Shown one piece after another: positions 16,735-26,520 of a stretch of DNA of 43,750 nucleotides (position 1 is the stretch's first letter; the number at the start of each line of letters is the position of its first letter). The stretch covers positions 1 through 43,750 of the forward strand of contig CAXRDP010000010.1 of NCBI GenBank assembly GCA_964229545.1, in the 5' to 3' direction. A model generated the notes under the pieces. That model was not told the origin of the DNA, made no database searches, and saw only the letters and a list, made by a program, of their open reading frames with translations. The DNA is from UBA724 sp964229545. GTDB lineage: Bacteria > Bacteroidota > Bacteroidia > Flavobacteriales > Flavobacteriaceae. A program made the translations under genes and the position numbers.

Positions 16735-18123
16735 TTATTTACTGTTGCGCTCCGCGAGAATTTTACTTACTTCTTTGGCGCTCGACTCATTAATTTCATA
16801 GTTTTTCATCACATAAATGGCAATACAAGTTCCTATAACGGGCAGTACTGAGTAAAAAATACGCAACCCAGTCATGGCACTTTCCGTTTGTTCAGGCAGA
16901 CTGGCATCGAAACCTACTGAACTCATAATAACACCACTAAACAAGCCTGCTAAGGCGGTGCCAAACTTGACCATCCACCAATACAGAGCCCCAAAAGTAG
17001 CCTCTTTTCTGGGCAAACCATTGTTGAGCTCGTCCAAGTCGCAGGTATCTGCGGTCATACTCATCATCAGGGTAAACAAACCGCCAATTCCAAATGAGAA
17101 CAAGGGAAGAGCGAACAAAAACATATAAGGCTTGTCAGGGATAAATAAGAACCAAAACAATATGTAGCCCAGTATAGAAATCGCTTGCGAAATCATAAAT
17201 GTTTTTTTCTTGCCCAAACGTTCAGACATTTTGGTCACAATTGGAATCACCAAAAAAGTTGTTAGCAACGCGCCTACAGAACCATGAAGAGTAGGCCATA
17301 CGCCGGCAGCGTTTGCGTCGCCCTGAAATAAGTAGTAAACAATGATAAAAAATGAAAACGCCGCAATGGTTTGGAAAGAGTTGAAAATAAAAAATGTAGC
17401 CACACACAAACGAACAAAAGGTCTGTTGTTTGCGGCATCTTTAAAGCCTATGATAAAGGTTGAAAAATTGTCCTTGATGGTTTTGAAAGTAATCGAAATC
17501 AATGTGTCATCGTCGATTGTTGACTTTCCCTTTATAAACAATGCGGGCACCAAAGCCAAAAGGGTACAAAACACACTTACATAGATGGCAAGAGTGCGGG
17601 TGCCCGATTCAGGGGAACTAAACCAGCTATCGTCATAAATGATGATCCAAAACCAAGGCACAATGACCCATGCCCACTGGCCAATCCATTGTGCGACAGC
17701 CATGATGCGTGTACGTTCGTGAAAGTCATTGCTCATTTCATATCCAAGAGCTACATAGGGTACACTAAAAATGGTAAGACCCAAATAAAACAAAACAGAC
17801 AACAGTAAAAAATACCAAAAATTGAAAGTTAGCCCGTTCTCAGGATAGAGTTGCCACATGGCGATAAATGAAGCTCCCATAATGAAGGCACCTACAAAAA
17901 TATACTGTCTTCGACGGCCCCAACGTGATTTGGTATTGTCAGATATAAAACCCATAAGTGGATCGGTCAGTGCGTCGACTACTCTGGGTAAAAAGAAAAT
18001 CAATCCCCACATCAGCGGGTCAAAACCAAAGTCTTGAATCAACACCACCATAAAAACGCCCAGCGCAGCAGGAAACATTTGCATGGCAAGCATGCCAAGT
18101 CCAAAGAAAATTTTCTTGCTCAT
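16735..18123 (-). CDS. GPH-family sugar:cation symporter, MelB type
   Basis: An inner-membrane transporter of 462 residues with about 12 hydrophobic segments, of the glycoside-pentoside-hexuronide group. The N-terminus SKKIFFGLGMLAMQMFPAAL, the DALTDPLMGFISDNTKSRWG segment and RRRQY are diagnostic. The frame extends to a TTG at 18153; I choose the ATG at 18123 because it matches homologues. Its place between GH3 and the cytosolic GH17 pair suggests uptake of laminarioligosaccharides from the periplasm. Substrate is inferred from context. Confidence 0.88.
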   Translation of the reverse strand: MSKKIFFGLGMLAMQMFPAALGVFMVVLIQDFGFDPLMWGLIFFLPRVVDALTDPLMGFISDNTKSRWGRRRQYIFVGAFIMGASFIAMWQLYPENGLTFNFWYFLLLSVLFYLGLTIFSVPYVALGYEMSNDFHERTRIMAVAQWIGQWAWVIVPWFWIIIYDDSWFSSPESGTRTLAIYVSVFCTLLALVPALFIKGKSTIDDDTLISITFKTIKDNFSTFIIGFKDAANNRPFVRLCVATFFIFNSFQTIAAFSFFIIVYYLFQGDANAAGVWPTLHGSVGALLTTFLVIPIVTKMSERLGKKKTFMISQAISILGYILFWFLFIPDKPYMFLFALPLFSFGIGGLFTLMMSMTADTCDLDELNNGLPRKEATFGALYWWMVKFGTALAGLFSGVIMSSVGFDASLPEQTESAMTGLRIFYSVLPVIGTCIAIYVMKNYEINESSAKEVSKILAERNSK

Positions 18124-18176
18124 GGGGACTTTGTTTGTAGTTGCTGTTTTCAAAATTGAAAGGTTTTAGTTAGTTC

Positions 18177-20438
18177 TTATTTTATGTACCTAATGTCTTT
18201 ATGTAAAGGTTTGTCTGGATCAATGCTCATTGACAAAGTGAAAGTGCCAGGTTCTACCACCCATTGGTTTTGGGCGTCGACAAACTTGAGGTCTTGGGTG
18301 TCAACTTCAAAATAGACTGTCGTTTGTTCGCCCGGAAGAAGCTTGTGCTTTTGAAAGGCAATCAGTTTTTTGGCATCAGGGGCTACAGAAGCTATTTGGT
18401 CTTTGACATACAGTTCAACAGCTGTTTTTCCAGTACGAGTACCGGTGTTTGTTAGGTTCGCTTGTAGCTTGACAGACCCTTCCCCTTGTATGGTGTCAAC
18501 ATCTAGTTTTAGGTTGGACAGCGTAAAGGTGGTGTAAGACAAACCATGTCCGAAGGGGTATTGAGGATAAAATCCTTCGTAACCCCAATTGACATCACGT
18601 ATGTCTGTTTTTTTATGATAGTAGGGCAATATGTTCCCTGTGTATTTTGGATAGGTGTACGGCAATTTTCCGCTGGGATTGGTGATGCCAAACAGCGCAT
18701 CTGCAATGGCTCTTCCGCCCTCTTGGCCAGGAAGATACGCCATGAGTATGGCGTCAGTCAGCGGTTCTATCTCGCGTATGATACGCGGACGGCCCTGTAC
18801 CATGACCAATATGATGGGTTTGCCCAAAGGGCTGAGTTTTTTTATCAATTCTTGTTGGGCAAGGGGCAGATCCAACGCGTTGATATCCGAAGGTTTTTCA
18901 GTGGCAGGCAACTCGCCAACACAAACTACAATTTGGTCTGCATAGCGCGCTTTCTGTACAACCTCATCAATATTTACATCAGTCAGATAGTCTGTGCCCT
19001 GACTATACAAAGTGTTTTTGGAGCCGTTGATGGTTTTGATAGCTTCAAAAATGGTGGCTTTACTTGGGTCATTGAACTGGGTCATTTGTCCTAAAAAAGT
19101 GCGTGACCATGCCCCATTAAGTACATTGAGAGAGTGCGCCGCATAGCCGGTTACCAAGGTTTTTGCTCCGGGTTTCAGTGGCAGTATGCCCGTGTTTTTG
19201 AGCAAAGTCAGGGACTCCGTGGCAGCTTGGTAGTTTAGGTTGATATGTTCCTCACTCCCAAGATTTGGGAAATCTTTGGGGTTGTTGTAAGGGTTGTCAA
19301 AAAGATTTAAGCGAAACTTAAGACGCAAAACTCGACGTACAGCATCATCGACACGCGCCTGTGGAATCGCGCCTGTTTCTACACCCTCTACTATATAATC
19401 TACCACATCTGCATCATAAGGGTTCATCAACATATCGAGACCCGCATTGATGGCCATCCAAGTGGCTTCTTTTTTATTGTCAACGACTTCGTGAGCTTCT
19501 ATCAAAAATTCTACATCGCTAAAGTCTGAAAGAACCACACCTTCAAAGCCCATTTCCCCTTTAAGGATGTCATTGATGTAATAGCTATTTGCATGGCAAG
19601 GAATGCCATTGACCGCATTGGAGCTGACCATCACACTCATAGCTCCCGAAGCAACAGCCGCCTCAAAAGGCGGTATGAAGTACTGTCGCAACATACGCTC
19701 GGGAATAACCGCATTGGCGCGGTCTTTTCCGTTGGCACCTGCACCATAGCCCAAGAAGTGCTTTACACACACCGCCGTACGCGTACTGTCTGAAAGTGTG
19801 GTGCCTTGAGCCCCTTGAATATAAGCATTTGTCATTTGAGAAACCACATAAGGGTCTTCACCAAAACTTTCCGCCATCCGACCCCATAGTGGACTAAAGG
19901 CCACGTCTGCATTGGGATTGTACGTCCAAGGCATGGAGGCTGCGCGCGACTCATAGGATGTGATTTCGGCAGATCGAGCAACCAAGTCTGTATTGCGCGA
20001 TGCAGCCAAGCCAATTTGGTGAGGAAACATCACAGAGTTTTTGACATAGTTGGCACCGTGTATGTTGTCAATACCATATATTACTGGTATCCCCAACCGG
20101 GTGTTTTTAAGTGATGCGTCCTGAATGGTTTTGACTATATAGTGCCATGTGCTCGCATCGGGAAGAAAATGCGGGTGTGGGGTGTTATGAATAGAACCCA
20201 CATTGAGTTTCTCAATATATTTTTTAAACCGAACGCTATCGAACTCGACTTCGCTACGCTCGTCCCAGTAGCCTCCAGTCAACACACTGGGCAAACCCAA
20301 ATTGAGCATTTGACCGGCCTTCTCCTCTAATGTCATTTGAGACAATAGCCCATTGATTTTGCTTTCTTCGGCAGACTCATGGGTACAGGAAAATAAAAGC
20401 AAACTCAAAAGACTCAATTTTAGAAGGGTGAAACGCAT
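18177..20438 (-). CDS. GH3 beta-glucosidase lipoprotein
   Basis: A 753-residue GH3 enzyme of the BglX type that would release glucose from beta-1,3-gluco-oligosaccharides. A lipoprotein signal ends at Cys18 (LLLFSC). The order is TIM barrel, alpha/beta sandwich, then a fibronectin-III-like C-terminal domain. The nucleophile is Asp305 in VVLSDFSDVE; KHFLGYGA and the SFGEDPYVV segment are conserved. The residues after Cys18 (THESAEES) are not a strong surface-export signal, so it is probably periplasmic. It follows the GH17 lipoprotein gene by 2 bases. Confidence 0.93.
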   Translation of the reverse strand: MRFTLLKLSLLSLLLFSCTHESAEESKINGLLSQMTLEEKAGQMLNLGLPSVLTGGYWDERSEVEFDSVRFKKYIEKLNVGSIHNTPHPHFLPDASTWHYIVKTIQDASLKNTRLGIPVIYGIDNIHGANYVKNSVMFPHQIGLAASRNTDLVARSAEITSYESRAASMPWTYNPNADVAFSPLWGRMAESFGEDPYVVSQMTNAYIQGAQGTTLSDSTRTAVCVKHFLGYGAGANGKDRANAVIPERMLRQYFIPPFEAAVASGAMSVMVSSNAVNGIPCHANSYYINDILKGEMGFEGVVLSDFSDVEFLIEAHEVVDNKKEATWMAINAGLDMLMNPYDADVVDYIVEGVETGAIPQARVDDAVRRVLRLKFRLNLFDNPYNNPKDFPNLGSEEHINLNYQAATESLTLLKNTGILPLKPGAKTLVTGYAAHSLNVLNGAWSRTFLGQMTQFNDPSKATIFEAIKTINGSKNTLYSQGTDYLTDVNIDEVVQKARYADQIVVCVGELPATEKPSDINALDLPLAQQELIKKLSPLGKPIILVMVQGRPRIIREIEPLTDAILMAYLPGQEGGRAIADALFGITNPSGKLPYTYPKYTGNILPYYHKKTDIRDVNWGYEGFYPQYPFGHGLSYTTFTLSNLKLDVDTIQGEGSVKLQANLTNTGTRTGKTAVELYVKDQIASVAPDAKKLIAFQKHKLLPGEQTTVYFEVDTQDLKFVDAQNQWVVEPGTFTLSMSIDPDKPLHKDIRYIK

Positions 20439-20440
20439 AT

Positions 20441-21685
20441 TTATTTGGTTGGCGGGGGAATAAGGGTGGTTAACAATTTGTTTTCGTCTCCATCAAAGGT
20501 TTTGGTGATGGGTCGGCCGTCACGGGTAAGACCATCAAAAACGCCGGCTTCTACTAGATCCCATAAGGCATATTTGGCCTGCCCCTGTAGGTTGATCAGA
20601 CCGAAATGATTTTCAGAGCCCATGGGGTTTTTAGCGTCTTTCCACTGTTCGTCAAATGCTTCAAAATAAAAACAGGAAACACCGTTTTCATTTGACCACT
20701 GGCGTAAATAGTCATGGTATTTTTTGGCTTTGTATTCGTCTGCCGCCTGAGAACCTGCTGCCCCATATAGGCCATTAGACTTAGTTGCCCATCCGGTCTC
20801 TCCTATGTGTATGGGCTTGTCAACCCCCAAACTCAGCATATAGTTTCTGACATCATTGTATTGCCCCGCTGCAAACTCCCCTGCTCGCTGCATGGCAGCA
20901 TCTATTTGTTCAATAGCAGTCCACTCAGGCACCCGATTGTACCAAAAGTCAGGGTTATAGTGGGAATTGTGAAAAGGATAGGTGTGCATAGAAATAAAAT
21001 CTACTGCACGAATCAGCTTGTTTAAATCTTCTGTATGATAGGCAGGGGAAGCCCCACCCCATGAGGCGAAATCGTCAGAGCTGGTAATCCATAAATCCTT
21101 TGGTAAATCCCCTTTCTTCTTCAACTCCTGTAGGTAATTCACCCATTTGAGTATCACGCCGGGTGGCACAAAATAACTGCTTGCCCAATGTACCATAGCC
21201 TCATTGCCCACAGCGATGACTTTAACAATATCTGGGTATTGTTGGGCATAAGCTACGGCCCGATCAATTTCTGCTGCATTGTAGGCTTCATCTTCCTGGC
21301 TATGGTCAGGATTGGGTGTCCATGCGTCTTTGCAATTGATCCATGCACCCACCATGACATACATCTCAAATTGAGGGTCCACATTTTTCATCTCACCAAT
21401 TGCCTTTAACAAATGGGGCAACTCGGCCAGCTCAGTATTGTAGGTGCGTAGAACCTTAATCCCCATTGCTGATAGGATACGCATGTCATCCTTGATTTGT
21501 TCTACTGTGGGCACCGAATCTCGGGTTGGCTGTCGATATCCACCATAGGAAATTGCCTGATAGTAAGGGTTGCCAAGTATCTCTGCCGCTGTCGGGCTGG
21601 TTGCCGTTGGCGAACAGCTTGAAAAAAACACTGCCATGAAAGGTAGCGCGTAGACAAATAGATGAGAGAAAGCCTTATTTTTCAT
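20441..21685 (-). CDS. GH17 beta-1,3-glucanase lipoprotein
   Basis: A 414-residue GH17 enzyme with a lipoprotein signal (FMAVFFSSC, Cys24). The acid/base is Glu162 in AVGNEAMVHW and the nucleophile Glu296 in HIGETGWATK. Compared with the two cytosolic GH17 genes it has longer loops and a C-terminal extension. The residues after the cysteine (SPTATSPT) are neutral, unlike the acidic ones of SusD and the binding proteins, so I expect it to face the periplasm. The frame opens at 21841 inside the phosphorylase gene; the ATG at 21685 is chosen because it starts the signal peptide, 1 base after the phosphorylase stop. Confidence 0.9.
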   Translation of the reverse strand: MKNKAFSHLFVYALPFMAVFFSSCSPTATSPTAAEILGNPYYQAISYGGYRQPTRDSVPTVEQIKDDMRILSAMGIKVLRTYNTELAELPHLLKAIGEMKNVDPQFEMYVMVGAWINCKDAWTPNPDHSQEDEAYNAAEIDRAVAYAQQYPDIVKVIAVGNEAMVHWASSYFVPPGVILKWVNYLQELKKKGDLPKDLWITSSDDFASWGGASPAYHTEDLNKLIRAVDFISMHTYPFHNSHYNPDFWYNRVPEWTAIEQIDAAMQRAGEFAAGQYNDVRNYMLSLGVDKPIHIGETGWATKSNGLYGAAGSQAADEYKAKKYHDYLRQWSNENGVSCFYFEAFDEQWKDAKNPMGSENHFGLINLQGQAKYALWDLVEAGVFDGLTRDGRPITKTFDGDENKLLTTLIPPPTK

Positions 21686-21686
21686 A

Positions 21687-24600
21687 TTAAAAATACACGT
21701 GGATTTGTTGGATTTGCCCGCTTCTGTCAAAGACAGTCTGAGATTGATCTTTGTCAAGGTGATGGGCTTCGATAAACTCTTTTTTTTTGTCGGCCAAAGT
21801 GAGTTCGATTCCTTTTTGTGAGTGGTTGTTGTGATAGACAACTGGGATTTGACAATAGGTGAAACTCAGTGCATCTGCAGGGACTACCAGTGATTGTTTG
21901 TTGTTGTGAACATCATAATATTCGAAGACCTCCTCTTGGGCCAAAAACTCTTCTGAACGAACAATTTGAGGGTCAAAATGCAAAGAACCTTCTTTTGCAG
22001 AAACACCAAACTCGCCCCATCTACAAATAATGTCTTCTTTGACCTGTCCTGTCATGCCGGGCTGTTGAGCGCCCCTACCGGCAGGTGTATGGGAGTACGG
22101 ATCGGTAGGAAAAGCACCATAATCTTGAGGTGTTTTGTGTGCGCCGATACCGTCAACCACTTGATAGTAATGATCACGGAGTGCAGCAATGGTTTCTTTG
22201 GAAGCTTGTTCTTCAATAGAAGTCCATAGTACCTCCTGTACCGCCAAGGCCAGTTTAGAGACCATGTGCCAATAGATAGAGCCCAAACCTTCAAAACCAA
22301 AGAAAGTTCCTGACCTTCCCGTAAATGACTTGTGGTCGAATAGATCCTCAAAAAGGTTCATGAGTTGAGTGCCCTCTTGGTTGACTAGGGTTTGGTATTG
22401 ATTACCAAGGCTTGCCAAAGCAGTCTCAAGGCTATTGGCATTGGTGAAATTCCCATTGAAGTGATAGGCTCCAGTACTGTCTTTCTGTACGATCTGTTTG
22501 TTGTTGTCTGATAGCAGTTGGGATAGCAGTTTGGAGTTTTCTACCGCTTTCTTCGGGATGTTGTTTTTCTCAAAGAATCGAGGTAGCGACTTATTTGGAT
22601 AGAGTATATAGCTGTTTTGATCCGGGCGATAAAGTTTGCTCTGGCGCATCTGATTTAGCACTTCTAGTGCTTCTTCTGGAGCCAGATAGCCTGAGCTCAA
22701 CACAGCCACTTGACCTTCTAACATTTCGGACAGGTAGGCTATTGAGACTCCTTGATTCTCGTTAAAAGAGATAAGGTTGTAGGCATGATAGAGTCCATCT
22801 GCACGTCTGTTAGCTACAATAGACTGGTCGATAAATGCCAAACTTACTCTGACAAATTCTCTTAAGTCAGCAGTGTCAATGGATGTGGTTTCTGCAGAGA
22901 ACCCATTTTGATAAATTTGGTTTCTGTATTGACTACCTGCTTGCCCCAATGCATCCACAACCGCTTTGCGATCCACATCACTTATGGAATGATTGAGCAA
23001 AGATTCATGCTTCAACAGGCTTTGGGTGATGTTTTGGAAAAACGCATACAATTCTTTTGAAACCGCAGTTGGGCCTTTGTCTATTGACGAAATTAAATTG
23101 TCAAAGAATTTGAAAAAGCGACGCATATAATACAAGGTCACCATGGAGGTGCCATTTCCAACAAGGGCATTGTTGGCGTCATTCCATTCAGGACGTTGGG
23201 TATTCAACCAAATACCTGCTTCAGGGACAAAGTTTGACATTTTTGCCAAAATGGTGGCTAACAATTTCTCCAACATATTGACGTGGTACACGTCACCGCT
23301 AGGGTCTTTGAGCAAGGCACCATCGGCCCCTAGTTTAACCTTTTGACGATCTATTTGATCATGTAAAGGCCTGTCGAAAATGATGGTGTCTTTTGGGTTG
23401 GCTACGATTTCTTCGTAAGGTTTGATAATGTAGGGTACATGTGCATATACAAAACGCTTCTCTTGAAGGAAAGATGCGAGCTTACCGGGATGGTGCTTTT
23501 GGGCAAACTCTAAAAACTTCAAAAGATATATAATCTGATGATCCCCCCAATAGCCTATATATGACCAGGGATCGTGCGGTTCAATAATTTCCCAATCAAA
23601 GCCATCTTTTGTCACCCTGTAGGGGTTGTAGCCGTCGAACGTTGATGCGTTTAAGAACCTGAAAATCATCCCCTCTATAAAGGTGGGATAGGCATGCGCA
23701 AGCGCCTCCCAATTCTGGAAAATATCGCGCCAGTTGCCTTGATAATCTAGAATTTTGGAACCATCATTTTCATTTTGGGTATTGATCGAAAACCAGTTCC
23801 ACGGGCGGCTTGGATCTCCGTGACGGCGACTAAATTTAAGTGGTAAGTACTCCGCACTTAAGCGCTGTATGGTTACAGAAGGGATCTTATTTATGGTAGC
23901 CGTCAATTGGCTTAGGTCAAAAATATCACCGAGTTGATCGAGCTTTTCTTTGTGTTGTGCGAAGGCCTCTTTATTTGCTTTTTGTAGATAGTCTAAAAAA
24001 TCTGCCTTTTCAATTTGGTAGTTGTCATCAAAAATTCCACCACGCATGATGTTGAACAGCGTATTGGAAAAGTGACGCATGATGGTACGCTTGTCTTCCG
24101 TTTTTTGAAGACCGTCAGAGGCAGCACACAGCCTGATAAGCTTCTCAGTGCCGGCCTTTATATCGGTATGAAGTTGATCAATTATGTCACCACTCTTAAT
24201 GGCATCCGCCAAAGCACGTATGCCTATCATGGACTGATTGACTTCTGCCACAACATACCAAGTTTTGTCGGCGCCTTTGTCAAGTGTCAATGTGTCTGCA
24301 ATGAAATAGGCGCCTTTTTCTCCTTTGTTTTCCAATTCTTCTGTTAGCTTTTGACCTCTTCGAAAAGCTTCTAATTGGAAAGAAGACAGCAAGTAGGTGG
24401 GTTGGTCAAGACCCGTGGACCATACTGTAGTGGCTTTCAGTGCTTCGCTTGGTTCGGCGCGGTCGACTATGATGGCACTGAGTGCATAGATGCCAAGCCC
24501 TAAATCTTTTTCGAGTTCACATTTTTTGTAAGCATCCACCAAGTTGCTTTTGCTGTTTTGCAAATCCGCCTCGACTCCGTATGGAACCAAATTTTGGATG

Positions 24601-25124
24601 CCGTCCAAGACATGAATTACACGGGTAATGTCCCCTGAGTTGGTCAGCGTAGCCTGACGCACGAAACCAAACTTGTTGCTTGAACTCCATTGATAGCGAA
24701 ACGTAAGATTTAGGTCATGATTGATTTGTTCAAAAATCAAAGTGTTGCCATACTCGCTCTTAAACAGGTTGGTTTCAAGGTCGTACAAGTGGTTGGTGTA
24801 CACTGAAAAGGGTTCCCACAAATAGGTTTTGTCATTAAATTCAACTCTCAATATGGTTTTACTCCCGGTAATTTCTGATGTTTCTGTGATTTTATCTACC
24901 GTGTAGTAGGGGAATAGGGACTGGTTACAGTCTTTTCTTCCGGCAGATAAGCCACCATTACTTGCGATAAACATCCAGTGATTGGCATCACTGACTATAC
25001 TCATAAAGAAGGGAGGCATGTTGTCTACATTACTGATTTTGTAGAACCATTCTCCATCGATTTTTACCAAGTCTCCGCCCGTTGGACGTGAATGAACCTT
25101 ACGTTCTGTTTGGCCAATATACAT
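21687..25124 (-). CDS. beta-1,3-glucan phosphorylase, GH149-like (GH94/GH161-related)
   Basis: A very large cytosolic enzyme (1145 residues, no signal peptide) that would cleave beta-1,3-gluco-oligosaccharides with phosphate to give glucose-1-phosphate. The GH94/GH149/GH161 superfamily hallmarks are in order: HGDPSRPWNWFSI (residues 435-447), DYQGNWRDIF (460-469), the general-acid region RPEWNDANNALVG (644-656, Asp649 the likely acid), FFGFEGLGSIYWHM (941-954) and the DGIGAHKTPQDYGAFPTDPY segment (991-1010). Length and motifs fit GH149, described from Euglena and found in Bacteroidetes laminarin loci; GH161 is the main alternative. It lies between the GH158-like gene and the GH17 lipoprotein. 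Confidence 0.85.
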   Translation of the reverse strand: MYIGQTERKVHSRPTGGDLVKIDGEWFYKISNVDNMPPFFMSIVSDANHWMFIASNGGLSAGRKDCNQSLFPYYTVDKITETSEITGSKTILRVEFNDKTYLWEPFSVYTNHLYDLETNLFKSEYGNTLIFEQINHDLNLTFRYQWSSSNKFGFVRQATLTNSGDITRVIHVLDGIQNLVPYGVEADLQNSKSNLVDAYKKCELEKDLGLGIYALSAIIVDRAEPSEALKATTVWSTGLDQPTYLLSSFQLEAFRRGQKLTEELENKGEKGAYFIADTLTLDKGADKTWYVVAEVNQSMIGIRALADAIKSGDIIDQLHTDIKAGTEKLIRLCAASDGLQKTEDKRTIMRHFSNTLFNIMRGGIFDDNYQIEKADFLDYLQKANKEAFAQHKEKLDQLGDIFDLSQLTATINKIPSVTIQRLSAEYLPLKFSRRHGDPSRPWNWFSINTQNENDGSKILDYQGNWRDIFQNWEALAHAYPTFIEGMIFRFLNASTFDGYNPYRVTKDGFDWEIIEPHDPWSYIGYWGDHQIIYLLKFLEFAQKHHPGKLASFLQEKRFVYAHVPYIIKPYEEIVANPKDTIIFDRPLHDQIDRQKVKLGADGALLKDPSGDVYHVNMLEKLLATILAKMSNFVPEAGIWLNTQRPEWNDANNALVGNGTSMVTLYYMRRFFKFFDNLISSIDKGPTAVSKELYAFFQNITQSLLKHESLLNHSISDVDRKAVVDALGQAGSQYRNQIYQNGFSAETTSIDTADLREFVRVSLAFIDQSIVANRRADGLYHAYNLISFNENQGVSIAYLSEMLEGQVAVLSSGYLAPEEALEVLNQMRQSKLYRPDQNSYILYPNKSLPRFFEKNNIPKKAVENSKLLSQLLSDNNKQIVQKDSTGAYHFNGNFTNANSLETALASLGNQYQTLVNQEGTQLMNLFEDLFDHKSFTGRSGTFFGFEGLGSIYWHMVSKLALAVQEVLWTSIEEQASKETIAALRDHYYQVVDGIGAHKTPQDYGAFPTDPYSHTPAGRGAQQPGMTGQVKEDIICRWGEFGVSAKEGSLHFDPQIVRSEEFLAQEEVFEYYDVHNNKQSLVVPADALSFTYCQIPVVYHNNHSQKGIELTLADKKKEFIEAHHLDKDQSQTVFDRSGQIQQIHVYF

Positions 25125-25143
25125 TTGTGTCTTATAATTTTTT

Positions 25144-25169
25144 GTCAGTGGTATTCATCAACCACTGAC
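25144..25169 (-). other. 9-bp hairpin between the GH158-like gene and the phosphorylase gene
   Basis: Perfect arms GTCAGTGGT and ACCACTGAC surround an 8-base loop, 1 base after the GH158-like stop and 19 bases before the phosphorylase start. On the minus strand it is followed by A-rich, not T-rich, sequence, so it is not a classic terminator. It could protect the 3' end of the upstream message or mark a processing site. Confidence 0.5.
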
Positions 25170-25170
25170 C

Positions 25171-26508
25171 TTATTGTTTTACATTTTTGTTTACCAAAAA
25201 AGGAATGTTAGCTGTAGCAACGTGTTGGTTGTTGTCGTGTACATAGACAAAAATTCGGTAGGCACCTTCTGTGTCGGGTACCGAAAATTCCATCACTCCT
25301 TTGTTCAATATTTTTCTATTCCACGCCACACTATCGGGACGCTGTTCCCAATCACCACCGTCTTTCAGATCTGTGCTTTCATGGAGGATTTCAAAAGAGT
25401 ACGATAAATCATCTCCATTGATATCTGTACACATAACCTCGGCTTGATAGGTTTGGCTTGCAACAAGTTTCACATCGCTGTAAGCATCTTGTCCGTTTAG
25501 CAGGAAAGATTGGATTTGAGGGGCTCTGTTTTGAGGCCATTCCCCACTCCACAGATATTCCATGACATCCACAGACTCAGTAGTACTGCCGTCTTCAGTA
25601 AAAATTCCGTACCAAGTGGGCGTACGCTCTTGTTTTTGCCCCCACAAAAAGACATATGAGCCTATACATTGGGCACTGTCTTTTTGAATGCTATTTTGGT
25701 AACGTTTCAAATAATTTGCTGCCTTAACGGTACTGTTCTCTTCAATGGGAACGCCCCAAGAGGTTTTGGGAACTTCCCAATGTCCTGTAGCGCCCCATTC
25801 GGTAACCATATAAGGCCCTTCCCAACCGTAGTCACGAACTTGTTTGGGAAGCTGTTCGAGCTTTCCATACACCTGAAAAGACAGGATATCCAAATCAGGA
25901 GCGCGGTCTTTGATTTCTGCCACTTCACGACGAGAGATACCGGCTAGTGTAGTTGTTGTTGGATGGTTAGGGTCTATCCGGTGAATCATTTTTGAAATGT
26001 CGTTGACCGCATCCCATACTTTGGGGTTGTTGTAACGAAGGTTGAGTTCGTTTCCTATCGACCAAATCAGCAAAGCCGGGTGGTTCTTAAGTGCCACCAC
26101 TTCTTGCTTGATTCGCTCTAATTGGGCAGCAACTGCTTTTTGATCATTATAGTCAAACCCATGACGCTCACGAGCCACTTCAATACCCATAGTGACCTTG
26201 AGACCATGTTTGTGAGCCTCGTCCAAAACTTCTACCGCGCTTTGTTGCCCATTTTCGGTACGCCAGGTGCGGAAAGAGTTGCCTTTGTGCTTGGCCAGTG
26301 CTGCAATATTGCCAAACTCCAAACCGGCTCCGTTGATGTAAAAAGGTTTGTCATTGACCAAAAGGCTGTGCTGGCCATTGTTATTGGTAAGTGTTACACG
26401 TGCTGGACCTTCCATTTTGGTGGGATTCATCATATTATCAAAACCCACGTAAGCTGTGCTTAATAACAACACTAACAATGCGGCAATACGTGAGTAATTT
26501 TTTTTCAC
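25171..26508 (-). CDS. clan GH-A glycosidase with C-terminal Ig-like domain, candidate GH158 beta-1,3-glucanase
   Basis: A 445-residue exported protein starting at GTG, with a hydrophobic signal segment (residues 7-20). A TIM barrel with GH2/GH5-like features follows: acid/base Glu154 in WSIGNELN and nucleophile Glu237 in VTEWGATGH. Residues about 345-440 form an Ig-like domain (GDDLSYSFEI, AYRIFVYVHD). This layout of barrel plus Ig-like C-terminal domain and roughly 450 residues fits GH158 endo-beta-1,3-glucanases known from gut and marine Bacteroidetes beta-glucan loci. GH2-C and GH5 remain possible. No lipobox cysteine, so it is probably periplasmic. Confidence 0.7.
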   Translation of the reverse strand: MKKNYSRIAALLVLLLSTAYVGFDNMMNPTKMEGPARVTLTNNNGQHSLLVNDKPFYINGAGLEFGNIAALAKHKGNSFRTWRTENGQQSAVEVLDEAHKHGLKVTMGIEVARERHGFDYNDQKAVAAQLERIKQEVVALKNHPALLIWSIGNELNLRYNNPKVWDAVNDISKMIHRIDPNHPTTTTLAGISRREVAEIKDRAPDLDILSFQVYGKLEQLPKQVRDYGWEGPYMVTEWGATGHWEVPKTSWGVPIEENSTVKAANYLKRYQNSIQKDSAQCIGSYVFLWGQKQERTPTWYGIFTEDGSTTESVDVMEYLWSGEWPQNRAPQIQSFLLNGQDAYSDVKLVASQTYQAEVMCTDINGDDLSYSFEILHESTDLKDGGDWEQRPDSVAWNRKILNKGVMEFSVPDTEGAYRIFVYVHDNNQHVATANIPFLVNKNVKQ

Positions 26509-26520
26509 TTTGAGAAACTT

